Origin: Alphaproteobacteria bacterium
GTDB lineage: Bacteria > Pseudomonadota > Alphaproteobacteria > Sphingomonadales > Kordiimonadaceae
Direction: 5' to 3'
Length of the DNA stretch: 64,000 nucleotides
Assembly: GCA_013372975.1 (NCBI GenBank)
Contig: JABXIS010000019.1
Span: 1-64,000, forward strand
Shown: positions 17,350-25,135 of the stretch, one piece after another
How the letters are laid out: each line of letters begins with the position of its first letter
How positions within the stretch are numbered: position 1 is the first letter of the stretch
Translations under genes and position numbers: made by a program
Notes under the pieces: model-generated
Told to the model about the DNA's origin: nothing
Database searches by the model: none
What the model saw: only the letters and a program-made list of their open reading frames with translations

Positions 17350-17775
17350 ATGAAGATTAGTACTGTTGCCGCCGCTGCCTTTGCTTTGGCTTTGATCCCT
17401 ACTATGTCTATTTCTGCGAGCGCAGATGATGCTGCCTCAACGGCAATATCCTCCCAGGGTGATCAGGAAAAAGGCAAACGTCTCTTCAATCGTTGCAAAG
17501 CATGCCACAACCTTACAGGTACCGGCCGTTCCCGCATGGGGCCCAACCTGGATGGCCTGTTTGGCAGAAATGTCGGCTCCTACGAAGGATATAAATATTC
17601 ACAGGCAATGACAGAGGCTGACTTTGTCTGGACTGAGGAAAAGCTCGACGCTTGGCTCGCAGCACCACGCACATTTATGCCAGGCAATAAAATGGCATTT
17701 GCGGGCCTGCGGAAAGAACAGGACCGCAAGGACCTTTTGGCGTATTTGCGCACTGCAACTGTAGCGGCTGAATAA
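17350..17775 (+). CDS. Periplasmic c-type cytochrome (class I)
   Basis: A 141-residue secreted monohaem cytochrome c that shuttles electrons in the periplasm. After a signal peptide (1-25, ending SISASA) come the haem-attachment motif CKACH (49-53), the MGPNLDGLFGR loop and the PGNKMAFAG region, whose Met115 should be the sixth iron ligand. This is the mitochondrial-like c2 type. ATG 17350 has GGGAG at 7 bases; the frame is open upstream to 17266 but that start overlaps the symporter stop and gives no signal peptide. A partner oxidase is not adjacent, although an aa3-oxidase subunit IV gene lies at 22243. Confidence 0.92.
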   Translation: MKISTVAAAAFALALIPTMSISASADDAASTAISSQGDQEKGKRLFNRCKACHNLTGTGRSRMGPNLDGLFGRNVGSYEGYKYSQAMTEADFVWTEEKLDAWLAAPRTFMPGNKMAFAGLRKEQDRKDLLAYLRTATVAAE

Positions 17776-17800
17776 GCCGCTTATTTTAGGACAACATCTT

Positions 17801-18433
17801 ATGAAACGCCTGCTCACATCGCTTTCTTTCCTTTTGCTTCTAGCCCTGCCCGGCCAGGCGCAGGATACAGCGGTTGACGACACACGCGGTGCGATTGACT
17901 TCATCCAGCGCGTCGCAGATGAAACAATCGCCGTCTGGAGCGATGCAAAGATGAACGAAGCTGAGCGCTATCAGGCGTTTCGTGCCATTTTTGAAGATGC
18001 AACTGACATAGAACTTCTGGCACGAGGTATGCTGGGACGCCACTATCGGACTGCTTCAAGCGATCAGCGGCAGGCATATATGGCCGCAATGGGTGACTAT
18101 ATCATCGCTGAATTTGATAAACGCATGGCTCAGATTGGCTTCAAGACTCTGGCTGTAACCGGTACCAAACCCGCATCCGGAAAGCATGGCCATGTATATG
18201 TCAAAACGGAAGTTGAGCGGGATCAGGGCGAGCCAATCCTCGCAGATTGGCGTGTTCGCAAAAAAGATGGAAAATTCCAGATTGTGAATCTGGAATTTGA
18301 AGGCATCAACCTGATGATCACCAACCGGGATGTATTTGCATCCAAGGTAAAAGATGAAGGCGTAGACGGCCTGATCACGTGGCTAAAGGCCCAGTCAGGC
18401 CCTATACCCACTGCCGCTGCGGCTTCCGAATAG
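17801..18433 (+). CDS. MlaC-family phospholipid-binding periplasmic protein
   Basis: A 210-residue secreted protein with a cleavable signal (1-20, LLALPGQA) and the MlaC/Ttg2D domain. MlaC carries phospholipids across the periplasm between outer-membrane MlaA and the MlaFEDB ABC complex. Typical stretches are AERYQAFRAIFEDATDIELLARGMLG and the ILADWRVRKKDGKFQIVNLEFEG end segment, where the family has its conserved D-W-x-V pattern. The rest of the Mla system is absent here, so this is an orphan copy. It begins 25 bases after the cytochrome gene and is convergent with the ACT-domain gene. Confidence 0.85.
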   Translation: MKRLLTSLSFLLLLALPGQAQDTAVDDTRGAIDFIQRVADETIAVWSDAKMNEAERYQAFRAIFEDATDIELLARGMLGRHYRTASSDQRQAYMAAMGDYIIAEFDKRMAQIGFKTLAVTGTKPASGKHGHVYVKTEVERDQGEPILADWRVRKKDGKFQIVNLEFEGINLMITNRDVFASKVKDEGVDGLITWLKAQSGPIPTAAAASE

Positions 18434-18442
18434 ACCAAATAT

Positions 18443-18985
18443 TTAGCTGATCGCCTCGACCTTACAGTCGAGGCGCAGGCTTCCTGCAGTGTTATAAAGT
18501 GCAGCCTCGAGCGCCGATTGCCGCCCCGCAGACAAATTGATTGCAAACCGGGTACGGTAATCAAAGCCTCCACCCTCAAGCGGCACGCGCCTGCTGCTCA
18601 TACGGACAATATTTGCCTGATAGTCAACGAGTACTTCGCTAATCCGGGCCACAAGCCCAGGGCGATCGCCCCCTGTGATTTCCACAATATGTGTGATCTC
18701 GCCAGTGTCAGCTCTTTCCAGCTCATAATCAAACTGTGAAACAGTGATTCTCGCGTCAGCCAACAACTCTAGTGCCTCAAGCCCCTTCTGAAGTTCTTCC
18801 TGCCCAGTTGCTGCCGAGAAGGTCGCAACGCAGGAAAATTCAAATGCCTTGCCCAGAACAGCAAAGGAGCTATCGGCCAAATTCGCCCCAATTTCAAAGA
18901 GATAGCCAGTAACGGCAGAGACAACACCAGTTTGGTCCTTGCCAATAATCGAAACGAGAAAAGATGCAGATGGTTGGTTGCTCAC
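18443..18985 (-). CDS. ACT-domain protein, GcvR-like
   Basis: A 180-residue protein made of two ACT domains (about 7-85 and 92-175), small-molecule sensors that usually bind amino acids. The domain starts are FLVSIIGKDQTGVVSAVTGY and HIVEITGGDRPGLVARISEV, each with the conserved G-x-D-(R/Q)-x-G-(V/L)-V turn. The layout matches GcvR, the repressor partner of the glycine cleavage activator in enterobacteria. GcvA is not here, so the regulatory role is inferred. Two GTGs are possible starts; 18985 has GGAG at 7 bases. A 9-bp hairpin lies inside its 3' end. The nearby alanine/glycine symporter gives a loose metabolic link. Confidence 0.8.
   Translation of the reverse strand: MSNQPSASFLVSIIGKDQTGVVSAVTGYLFEIGANLADSSFAVLGKAFEFSCVATFSAATGQEELQKGLEALELLADARITVSQFDYELERADTGEITHIVEITGGDRPGLVARISEVLVDYQANIVRMSSRRVPLEGGGFDYRTRFAINLSAGRQSALEAALYNTAGSLRLDCKVEAIS
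18452..18475. other. 9-bp hairpin in the convergent 3' ends
   Basis: CGCCTCGAC (18452-18460), loop CTTACA, then the exact complement (18467-18475). It lies within the last codons of the ACT gene and just beyond the mlaC-like stop, so it may be an overlapping terminator for mlaC. No T-run follows on either strand. Confidence 0.5.
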
Positions 18986-19132
18986 CACGGTTCTCCAAGA
19001 AAAAGGTAGCCTTTTACCGGGATTTTGCTAAATAAACGCCGCGCGCACAATCAATGATTTCATTGGTGTTGCCTAAGATTTTCCGCACCGGTTGGCAGGA
19101 CCGTTGCCCCAAAACGCAACAGGATGGTATTT

Positions 19133-19354
19133 ATGGCAGACAAGCAACTCCTTCACCTTGTCTTTGGTGGACAGGTAAAAGACCCACAATCTCTTGAGTT
19201 CGCTGACCTCAACAAAGTGGACATCGTTGGCATCTACGGCACCTATGCAGAAGCAGAAGCCGCATGGCGCAGTGTAAGCCAAGCGAATGTAGACGATGCC
19301 ATGACCAAATATGTTGTGGTTCACCTGCACAAATTGCTGCAGCCTGAAGAATAA
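19133..19354 (+). CDS. DUF4170 family small protein
   Basis: A 73-residue soluble protein. The pattern LHLVFGGQVKDP, then GIYGTYAEAEAAWR and KYVVVHLHKLL, matches DUF4170, a short alphaproteobacterial family with no known function. I start at ATG 19133 with AGGA about 8 bases before; an in-frame ATG at 19124 would add three residues. A strong terminator follows, and the gene stands as a single unit. Confidence 0.82.
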   Translation: MADKQLLHLVFGGQVKDPQSLEFADLNKVDIVGIYGTYAEAEAAWRSVSQANVDDAMTKYVVVHLHKLLQPEE

Positions 19355-19385
19355 ATTCGGTTGGCCAAGGCCTTCAGAAACACAG

Positions 19386-19414
19386 AAGCCCCGCACATTT
19401 GCCGGGGCTTTTTT
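19386..19414 (+). terminator. Rho-independent terminator
   Basis: An 8-bp stem AAGCCCCG/CGGGGCTT (19386-19393, 19403-19410) runs into a T-run, 31 bases after the DUF4170 stop. It also ends near the 3' end of the convergent small gene. Confidence 0.9.
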
Positions 19415-19432
19415 CTTGGATTTTTTGGGAAT

Positions 19433-19645
19433 TTAAGCTGCGCTAAGGCTGTTTGCAAAATAGGCGTCAACGCCTTCTTTGATTACAAAACCTTGGACAT
19501 CGTAGGCACCCATGCGCCCCATCATTTTATCAACGGCTTCCTGTCTTGATTTCGGGTGAAGCTTCTTCAGTTCAAAAGCTACAAGGCGGTGCAGGCCATC
19601 ATTGTCGATTGTATGTGTCATCTTCTCTGTCATTTCTATTGTCAT
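19433..19645 (-). CDS. Small hypothetical protein
   Basis: A 70-residue protein of unknown family. ATG 19645 is preceded by AAAAGGAC; the frame is open up to 19708 but without a site. The sequence begins with a Thr/Met-rich stretch (MTIEMTEKMTH) and has a helical segment LHRLVAFELKKLHPKSRQEAVDKMMG. It has no signal or membrane segment. It could be a small regulator or a partner protein. Coding is supported by the ribosome site and convergent terminator; function cannot be read. Confidence 0.6.
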   Translation of the reverse strand: MTIEMTEKMTHTIDNDGLHRLVAFELKKLHPKSRQEAVDKMMGRMGAYDVQGFVIKEGVDAYFANSLSAA

Positions 19646-19782
19646 TCGTCCTTTTCTTATCGTTGATATACTAACGCCTAATTGAGACATTTTTTTTACA
19701 GCACCCAAAAGGCGTAATCCTTTATAGAAAACGGCGACAAACCAAGAGGAATGCCGCCGCTCGCTTACTTGATATATGGGGC

Positions 19783-21621
19783 TTAAGTGTTTGATTTCAA
19801 GCCCATGATCCAGGCGTCCACATTCTCTTCCAGTATAGAAAGCGGCACTGCGCCATTCTTAAGAACAACAGCATGGAAGCCGCGCCAATCAAACTTGTCG
19901 CCCAGTTCATCCATGGCCTTCTGCCGTAACTCCATTATTTTTAGCTTACCAACCATATAGGCTGTAGCCTGCCCTGGCATCACGATATAGCGCTCGATCG
20001 CGGCAACCACATCCCCATGCGGGTTAGGTGTGTTCTCGGCCAGATAGGTGATCGCCTGTTCCCGGGTCCATTTCTTCGCATGCAGACCCGTGTCCACAAC
20101 GAGACGGCAGGCACGCCAAAGTTCCATCGCCAAACGGCCAAAATCGGAATATGGATCTTCATAGAACCCCATATCCTTGCCAAGCTCTTCCGTATAAAGG
20201 CCCCAACCCTCAGAAAAGGCAGTGAAGCGCGCAATCCGTTGGAATAATGGAACACCTTCAAGTTCCTGGCTGATGGCAATCTGGAAGTGGTGTCCAGGAA
20301 TACCTTCATGATAGGCCAAAGCTTCCAACTGATAGATCGGCATGAACGTAGTATCGCGGAGATTGGCGTAGAAAATACCCGGGCGCGAACCATCAGGTGC
20401 CGGGCGCTGGTAGAAAGCCTTACCTGCTGAATTCTCGCGGAACTTTTCCACAGCCCGCACATCCATCGGTGCTTTTGGCATTAGATTGAAAAACTCCGGT
20501 ACCTTGCCACGCATGTTGTCAATGATATCGCGCGCTTGCTGCAGGTATGCTGCCTTGCCTTCTTCTGTGTTCGGGTAATAAAACTGCGAGTCGTCACGTG
20601 TGAACGCGAAAAACTCTTGTAAGGTGCCTTCAAAACCCACTTTTTTCATTATGTCGCGCATGGCGCTGTGAATGCGTTCCACATTCTCAAGCCCGACATT
20701 GTGGATTTCATCCGCTGACATGTCGGTCGTTGTGTTGTTCTTTAGCGCCTGTGCGTAATAGGCCTCCCCATCCGGGAATTTCCATGCACCGTCATCGGTT
20801 GTGGCTGTTTTCTCCAGCTCGCCCAGCGACGCGATCAAGGCCTCGTATCCGGGTTTCACGCTATTCACCAATGCGGCACGCGCCCGCGCTACAAGGTCGT
20901 CTTGCGTCGCTTCGTCGATATCCAGAAGTTCAACCTTCTTTTTGAAATCGGCAAACAGAATGCTGTCATTTTCGCTATCATCGAAGGGGGCACCCTTCAC
21001 GACATTGGCTGATGCACCTATCACGTATGGATACACAAATTTCGGGGCCTGTACGCCCATCGCAGCACGTTTCTGCAGGTTGGCTACAAGCTGGCCCATC
21101 AGATCGTCAATGGTATCCAGCCGGGTGATATAGGCTTCAGCATCGGCAACACCCGTTATCTTGTGCACTGTCATCAGGTGGGTTGGTATTCCGGTTTGCC
21201 AACCAAACATCTGGTTCACAGGATAGCCGTGATCGCGCCACTGATCGTTGGCGATCGACCGCTCAGCGGTAATTTTGAAGATGCGATAGCTTAGCTTGTT
21301 GGCGTCATTTAGTGCTTCGAAGTCAAACGTTTTCAAGGTGGCCAGCTGATCCTTGATCAGCTGTAGCTGTTCGTCTGCTGCCTCATCAGTCAATTGGGGC
21401 CATTTGTCGTTATTGCTGTTGTCGCCCAGGCGCTCCGCCTGCAATGGGTTCAGGGCCAGCCTAGCTTTCATTGCCTCATCGAAGAATGCCGTGATTGCCG
21501 CGTTAACTTCCTGCACCGACTCAGCTGCTGACGCTGGTGCTTCCTGTTTGGCTTCCTTGGCTGGCTCGCAAGCCCCCAATGCCAGTAAAAGTGCAAATGA
21601 TGAAACTGTTTGGCGAAGCAT
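19783..21621 (-). CDS. DUF885 lipoprotein, putative zinc peptidase
   Basis: A 612-residue secreted protein with a lipobox (LALGAC, Cys18), so probably an outer- or inner-membrane-anchored periplasmic lipoprotein. The DUF885 domain fills the rest; near residue 437 it has LAYHEGIPGHHFQIA, a His-Glu...His-His pattern resembling zinc-peptidase sites. Further family marks are FYANLRDTTFMP and the late RYIVMPGQATAYMVGKLKI. Family members have been linked to peptide cleavage, but substrate is not known. It starts at ATG 21621 with a purine-rich GGGGAGCGGGC upstream, and is divergent from hspQ. Confidence 0.88.
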   Translation of the reverse strand: MLRQTVSSFALLLALGACEPAKEAKQEAPASAAESVQEVNAAITAFFDEAMKARLALNPLQAERLGDNSNNDKWPQLTDEAADEQLQLIKDQLATLKTFDFEALNDANKLSYRIFKITAERSIANDQWRDHGYPVNQMFGWQTGIPTHLMTVHKITGVADAEAYITRLDTIDDLMGQLVANLQKRAAMGVQAPKFVYPYVIGASANVVKGAPFDDSENDSILFADFKKKVELLDIDEATQDDLVARARAALVNSVKPGYEALIASLGELEKTATTDDGAWKFPDGEAYYAQALKNNTTTDMSADEIHNVGLENVERIHSAMRDIMKKVGFEGTLQEFFAFTRDDSQFYYPNTEEGKAAYLQQARDIIDNMRGKVPEFFNLMPKAPMDVRAVEKFRENSAGKAFYQRPAPDGSRPGIFYANLRDTTFMPIYQLEALAYHEGIPGHHFQIAISQELEGVPLFQRIARFTAFSEGWGLYTEELGKDMGFYEDPYSDFGRLAMELWRACRLVVDTGLHAKKWTREQAITYLAENTPNPHGDVVAAIERYIVMPGQATAYMVGKLKIMELRQKAMDELGDKFDWRGFHAVVLKNGAVPLSILEENVDAWIMGLKSNT

Positions 21622-21744
21622 GCCCGCTCCCCTTCCCTGAAATTGCGATTATTCTGAAAAACTTAAATTTATTAGCGCTTGGTAAGTTTTTGCCAACTTC
21701 TGTGCGCTAGAGTGACGCTGTCACACGACAAATTGCAAGGCTTG

Positions 21745-21773
21745 TTGACAAAAAAGCCATGGATGCCTATCTG
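21745..21773 (+). promoter_or_regulatory. Promoter of hspQ
   Basis: TTGACA (21745-21750), 17-base spacer, TATCTG (21768-21773), about 30 bases before the hspQ ATG. The -35 box is a perfect housekeeping match. The upstream CTTG and downstream CCTAT also recall the heat-shock sigma-32 pattern, but the spacing for that reading is too long. Confidence 0.65.
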
Positions 21774-21802
21774 ACGCATCAGTTAAGGAGTTAGATGTCG
21801 AA

Positions 21803-22147
21803 ATGCAGCAGTATCCAAAAGTCACCAAAACCCCGCTTTTCACCATCGGTCAGGTCGTTCGCCACAAGGTCTTTCCGTTTCGGGGCGTAATCTTTGACGT
21901 GGATGCGGAGTTTTCCAATTCCGAAGAATGGTGGGAATCTATCCCTGCGGAAATCCGCCCGGCGAAAGAGCAGCCTTTCTATCATCTGTTCGCGGAAAAT
22001 GAGGATTCATCCTATGAAGCCTATGTTTCCCAACAGAACCTGATCGCCGATGATTCTGACGAGCCAGTCAACCATCCCGATGTCCCAGAGTTGTTCGGGG
22101 ACCTCAGCGAAGGATTGTATCAGTTGAAAGCCATCCCGCGCCATTAA
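21803..22147 (+). CDS. hspQ: Heat shock protein HspQ
   Basis: A 114-residue small protein of the HspQ (YccV-like hemimethylated-DNA-binding) family, which in enterobacteria is induced by heat and modulates Lon protease. The beta-rich core is recognisable: FTIGQVVRHKVFPFRGVIFDVD, the NSEEWWESIP turn, the QPFYHLFAEN strand and YEAYVSQQNL. ATG 21803 follows AAGGAG at 12 bases, a rather long spacing. It is monocistronic between its own promoter at 21745 and a strong terminator at 22168. Binding of hemimethylated DNA was the first proposed role and the Lon role the later one. Confidence 0.93.
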   Translation: MQQYPKVTKTPLFTIGQVVRHKVFPFRGVIFDVDAEFSNSEEWWESIPAEIRPAKEQPFYHLFAENEDSSYEAYVSQQNLIADDSDEPVNHPDVPELFGDLSEGLYQLKAIPRH

Positions 22148-22167
22148 ATGGATCGCACTCAAGCACA

Positions 22168-22198
22168 AAAAAAGCGGCCCTCATCAGGCCGCTTTTTT
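22168..22198. terminator. Bidirectional terminator after hspQ
   Basis: AAAAAAGCGGCC (22168-22179), loop CTCATCA, then GGCCGCTTTTTT (22187-22198). The A- and T-tracts make it efficient for both hspQ and the convergent leftward oxidase-subunit gene. Just right of it, the 16-bp palindrome TGTGCCCTTGGGCACA (22212-22227) and another TGTGCCC copy form alternative hairpins in the leftward transcript. Confidence 0.92.
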
Positions 22199-22242
22199 GT
22201 TCACTACCAGCTGTGCCCTTGGGCACAACCATCTGTGCCCTT

Positions 22243-22362
22243 TTAGGCAACAAAGGCAGCGAGCAGTGCCATTACAATGACAATCGCGATGGTGCTGCGC
22301 ACAGTCGCCTTGATAAAGCCATCGTAGGTTTTTACCTGTTCCTGAGTGTCCATGTTAGCCAT
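22243..22362 (-). CDS. aa3-type cytochrome c oxidase subunit IV (39 residues)
   Basis: A 39-residue single-helix membrane protein. It starts MANMDTQEQVKTYDGFIKAT, followed by a hydrophobic helix of about 18 residues ending AAFVA. The T-(Y/F)-D-G-F-x-K-x-(T/A)-x-R-S pattern is the mark of the bacterial aa3 oxidase subunit IV family, which binds the outside of the oxidase. A GAGAGG site precedes the ATG at 22362. The main oxidase genes are not in this window, as is common. It follows the threonine-dehydratase-like gene by 98 bases in the same direction. Confidence 0.85.
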   Translation of the reverse strand: MANMDTQEQVKTYDGFIKATVRSTIAIVIVMALLAAFVA

Positions 22363-22460
22363 TTTAGCCTCTCATCTCTATCTAGCCCCTGAGGGTCAAC
22401 AACATACATTCTTGATCGCTCTATAGCGCAATGCTCGCCTCAGGCCAAGGCCAAACCGCG

Positions 22461-23453
22461 CTATTTTGACGCACTTTCTCGCGCCAGGCATTGCTGCAAC
22501 ATAGCAGGCTCGATATTGCCACCACTGATCACAACAATCGTATTTTTGGCTTTGCCATCAATTTTGCCGGACAGCAGCGCAGCAAGCGCAGCTGCGCCGC
22601 CTGGTTCTGCCACCAGCTTCAAGGACTTAGCAGCATATCCGACTGCATCTAGCGCCTCGTCATCACTGACAGACAGGCCCTTAAGCCCCAGCCCCTGCAT
22701 AATTGGAAAAGTAAGCAAACCGGCACTTGGTGTGAGGAGTGCGTCACACACAGATCGTGCGCCAAAATCTACCGTTTCGATCTCACCTGACACAAGAGAA
22801 CGGGTGACATCATCAAAGGCCGCGGGCTCAACAACATACCCATCCAGCGAAGGGAAATGCTCATACAGGGCCAAATAGGCGCCCGAACACAATCCGCCGC
22901 CACCACAGTTGATAAGGGCCTGATCGGGCACAATGCCCATCGCATCCAAATCCTGCGCAATCTCCAAGCCCACCGTACCCTGGCCGGCCATAATGAAAGG
23001 GTCATTATAGGGCGGTACGACCGTTGCCCCACTATCCCCAACAACCCGGGCAGCTACGGCTTCGCGATCTTCATTATAGCGATCATATAGAATAACCTCC
23101 GCGCCATAAGCACGTGTATTGGCCAACTTCAGTTCAGGGGCATCTGAAGGCATCACGATTGTCGCTCTGATCCCCAAAATCTGAGCCGCATGTGCTATTC
23201 CCTGCGCGTGGTTACCACTGGAGAAGGCGACTACACCAAGTGCTTTTTCAGCGGCGGATAGTCGTGACAGCCTGTTGTATGCACCGCGAAACTTGAAGGC
23301 CCCTACCCGTTGCAAATTTTCGGGTTTGAGAAACACCCGCCCCCCAACACGCTCATTGAGGGCTGGCAGTTCAAGTAATGGTGTTCTAACAGCGACGCCT
23401 TCAATTTGCCTGGCTGCATCAAGAATATCGTCGTAGCTGATGGCATAGGTCAT
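22461..23453 (-). CDS. Threonine/serine dehydratase-like PLP enzyme
   Basis: A 330-residue fold-type II PLP enzyme of the threonine dehydratase / serine racemase group, deaminating Thr or Ser to an oxo-acid and ammonia, or racemising. The cofactor Lys54 lies in AFKFRGAYN, the substrate loop in SSGNHAQG, and the phosphate-binding GGGGL at 184-188. There is no C-terminal ACT-like regulatory domain, so it is the short catabolic/racemase form. It overlaps the preceding small membrane gene by 4 bases (ATGA), and may belong to the long leftward run beginning at gabD. Its place in polyamine metabolism is not obvious; 3-hydroxyaspartate dehydratase is another possibility. Confidence 0.87.
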   Translation of the reverse strand: MTYAISYDDILDAARQIEGVAVRTPLLELPALNERVGGRVFLKPENLQRVGAFKFRGAYNRLSRLSAAEKALGVVAFSSGNHAQGIAHAAQILGIRATIVMPSDAPELKLANTRAYGAEVILYDRYNEDREAVAARVVGDSGATVVPPYNDPFIMAGQGTVGLEIAQDLDAMGIVPDQALINCGGGGLCSGAYLALYEHFPSLDGYVVEPAAFDDVTRSLVSGEIETVDFGARSVCDALLTPSAGLLTFPIMQGLGLKGLSVSDDEALDAVGYAAKSLKLVAEPGGAAALAALLSGKIDGKAKNTIVVISGGNIEPAMLQQCLARESASK

Positions 23454-23710
23454 ATGTCAGTCTCCTCGCTGTGCTTTTTTTTGTTCGCATTGCGACGTTG
23501 CCACCAACGGCCGAGCTTGACCTCTTGTTCGCGCCTGAAACGACGTACAGCTGGGAAGTCAACCGACAACACAAGAAACCCAAGCGGTATCATCCAGAAC
23601 CCCAATACCGGCAAAAAACCCAGTATGCCTCCGATGATAAGAAGAATGCCCACCACAATGCGTCCAACGCGTGTGGCGGGCATCACCCGATTGACATGTT
23701 TTCTGACCAT
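23450..23710 (-). CDS. Small membrane protein (PGPGW-like)
   Basis: An 86-residue protein with a basic N-terminus, one or two hydrophobic helices (about 16-50, GRIVVGILLIIGGILGFLPV and FWMIPLGFLVLSVD) and a long Arg/Lys/Trp-rich cytoplasmic tail. The glycine-rich helix followed by P-x-x-G-F-W-M-(I/L)-P-L-G is the pattern of PGPGW-type putative membrane proteins, function unknown. Its stop overlaps the dehydratase start by 4 bases, so the two are translationally coupled, and the aminotransferase ends 16 bases upstream. Confidence 0.72.
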   Translation of the reverse strand: MVRKHVNRVMPATRVGRIVVGILLIIGGILGFLPVLGFWMIPLGFLVLSVDFPAVRRFRREQEVKLGRWWQRRNANKKKHSEETDI

Positions 23711-23725
23711 GAAATCTCGTTTTGG

Positions 23726-25054
23726 TTAACCAACGTCCTTGATGGTTTTCCGCATGATTTCACCGATCTTGTCAATATCTGATTTGGTAATATTCAATGG
23801 CGGTGCAATGGCGATATGGTCACCGCTCATGCGTACCTTGAGGCCGTTTTCGTATGAACGCTGGAATATCTGGGCTGAACGGGACATCGGCACACCATCA
23901 ATCTGCGCGAACGTGAGTGCGCTCATGAAACCCAGATTACGGGCATCAACCACAACATCCGCTTCAGCCACACTGTGCACCATATCCTGGAAGTAGCCCT
24001 CAAGCGCACGTACATTCTCATATACGCCTTCTTCCAAGTAGGCTTTTTGTGTTGCGATGGCCGCTGCAACAGCCAATGGATGGGCAGAATAGGTATAACC
24101 GTGGAACAGTTCCACGCCAGCTTTGGTTTCATCCATGAACGTATCATAGATATTCTTTTGCACCGCCACAGCGCCCATGGGCACAGAGCCGTTGTTGATG
24201 GCCTTCGCCGTGGTGATCATATCAGGCTCAACACCGAACCGCTCAGCCGCTGTCGCGTACCCAAGGCGCCCAAAAGCCGTGATCACCTCGTCGAAAATCA
24301 ACAGAATACCGTGTTTCCTGGTGATCTCACGCAAGCGCTCAAGATATCCCTTTGGCGGAATGTAGACACCGCAAGAACCTGCAGCAGGTTCAACAATCAC
24401 TGCAGCGATCGTGCTTGGGTCATGGAGGGCGATGATATTTTCCAACTCATCGGCAAACTGCATGCCCCCGTCAGGTTGTCCTTTGCTGTATGCCATCGTC
24501 GCGGGATCGTATGGGAAAGGCAGATGGTCTACGCCAGGCAGCATTGCACCGAAAAATTTTCGGTTATTCACCATGCCACCCACCGAGATACCGCCGAATC
24601 CAACACCATGATAACCGCCAACACGGCCGATCAAGCGGGTGCGCTGCCCCTCGCCCCGCAGCCTGTGATATCCAAGCGCTATCTTGAGCGCTGTATCGAC
24701 CGATTCAGAGCCTGAGTTGGTGAAGAAAAAATGGTTCAGGTCACCGGGCATTGTATCCTTGAGCATATTGGCCAGCTCAAAAGCCCCTTTGTGACCGAAG
24801 GCGAATGCCGTCGCATAATCCAGCACACCGGCCTGCTCCTTGATCGCTTCAACCACCTTTGGGTGATTGTGGCCAAGCGCACAACACCAGAGGCCAGATG
24901 ATCCATCAATCACCTGCCGGCCATCGCTGGTAGTGTAGTAAAGCCCATCCGCGCTTTCGAGAATGCGTGGATTGGCCTTAAAATCCTTGTTTGGCGTAAA
25001 TGGCATCCAATAGGCTGCCAAGTCGTCATTCACTCGTTTACTATTGTCAGTCAT
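23726..25054 (-). CDS. Omega-amino acid:pyruvate aminotransferase (class III)
   Basis: A 442-residue PLP aminotransferase of class III. It resembles beta-alanine/omega-amino acid:pyruvate transaminases: YWMPFTPNKDFKANPR at the start, the GLWCCALGHNHP region, FTNSGSESVDTALK for the phosphate group, and the Schiff-base Lys in ITTAKAINNGSVPMG. In this context it may convert GABA to succinate semialdehyde, the step between PuuD and GabD, since no dedicated GabT is seen; beta-alanine from longer polyamines would also suit. I start at ATG 25054, which has GAGGTG; the frame extends 4 residues further. A hairpin at 25074 lies in its leader. Confidence 0.9.
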   Translation of the reverse strand: MTDNSKRVNDDLAAYWMPFTPNKDFKANPRILESADGLYYTTSDGRQVIDGSSGLWCCALGHNHPKVVEAIKEQAGVLDYATAFAFGHKGAFELANMLKDTMPGDLNHFFFTNSGSESVDTALKIALGYHRLRGEGQRTRLIGRVGGYHGVGFGGISVGGMVNNRKFFGAMLPGVDHLPFPYDPATMAYSKGQPDGGMQFADELENIIALHDPSTIAAVIVEPAAGSCGVYIPPKGYLERLREITRKHGILLIFDEVITAFGRLGYATAAERFGVEPDMITTAKAINNGSVPMGAVAVQKNIYDTFMDETKAGVELFHGYTYSAHPLAVAAAIATQKAYLEEGVYENVRALEGYFQDMVHSVAEADVVVDARNLGFMSALTFAQIDGVPMSRSAQIFQRSYENGLKVRMSGDHIAIAPPLNITKSDIDKIGEIMRKTIKDVG

Positions 25055-25073
25055 GACACACCTCATCTGTATG

Positions 25074-25093
25074 GAGAGGCCCGCAGGCCTCTC
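25074..25093 (-). other. 8-bp hairpin before the aminotransferase
   Basis: GAGAGGCC/GGCCTCTC with a 4-base loop, between the receptor stop and the aminotransferase start. No T-run follows, so it is more likely an mRNA processing or stability element than a terminator. Confidence 0.5.
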
Positions 25094-25135
25094 ACATCAA
25101 GGAAAAAATGTTATTTTACAAAAGCCTAAGCGGCT

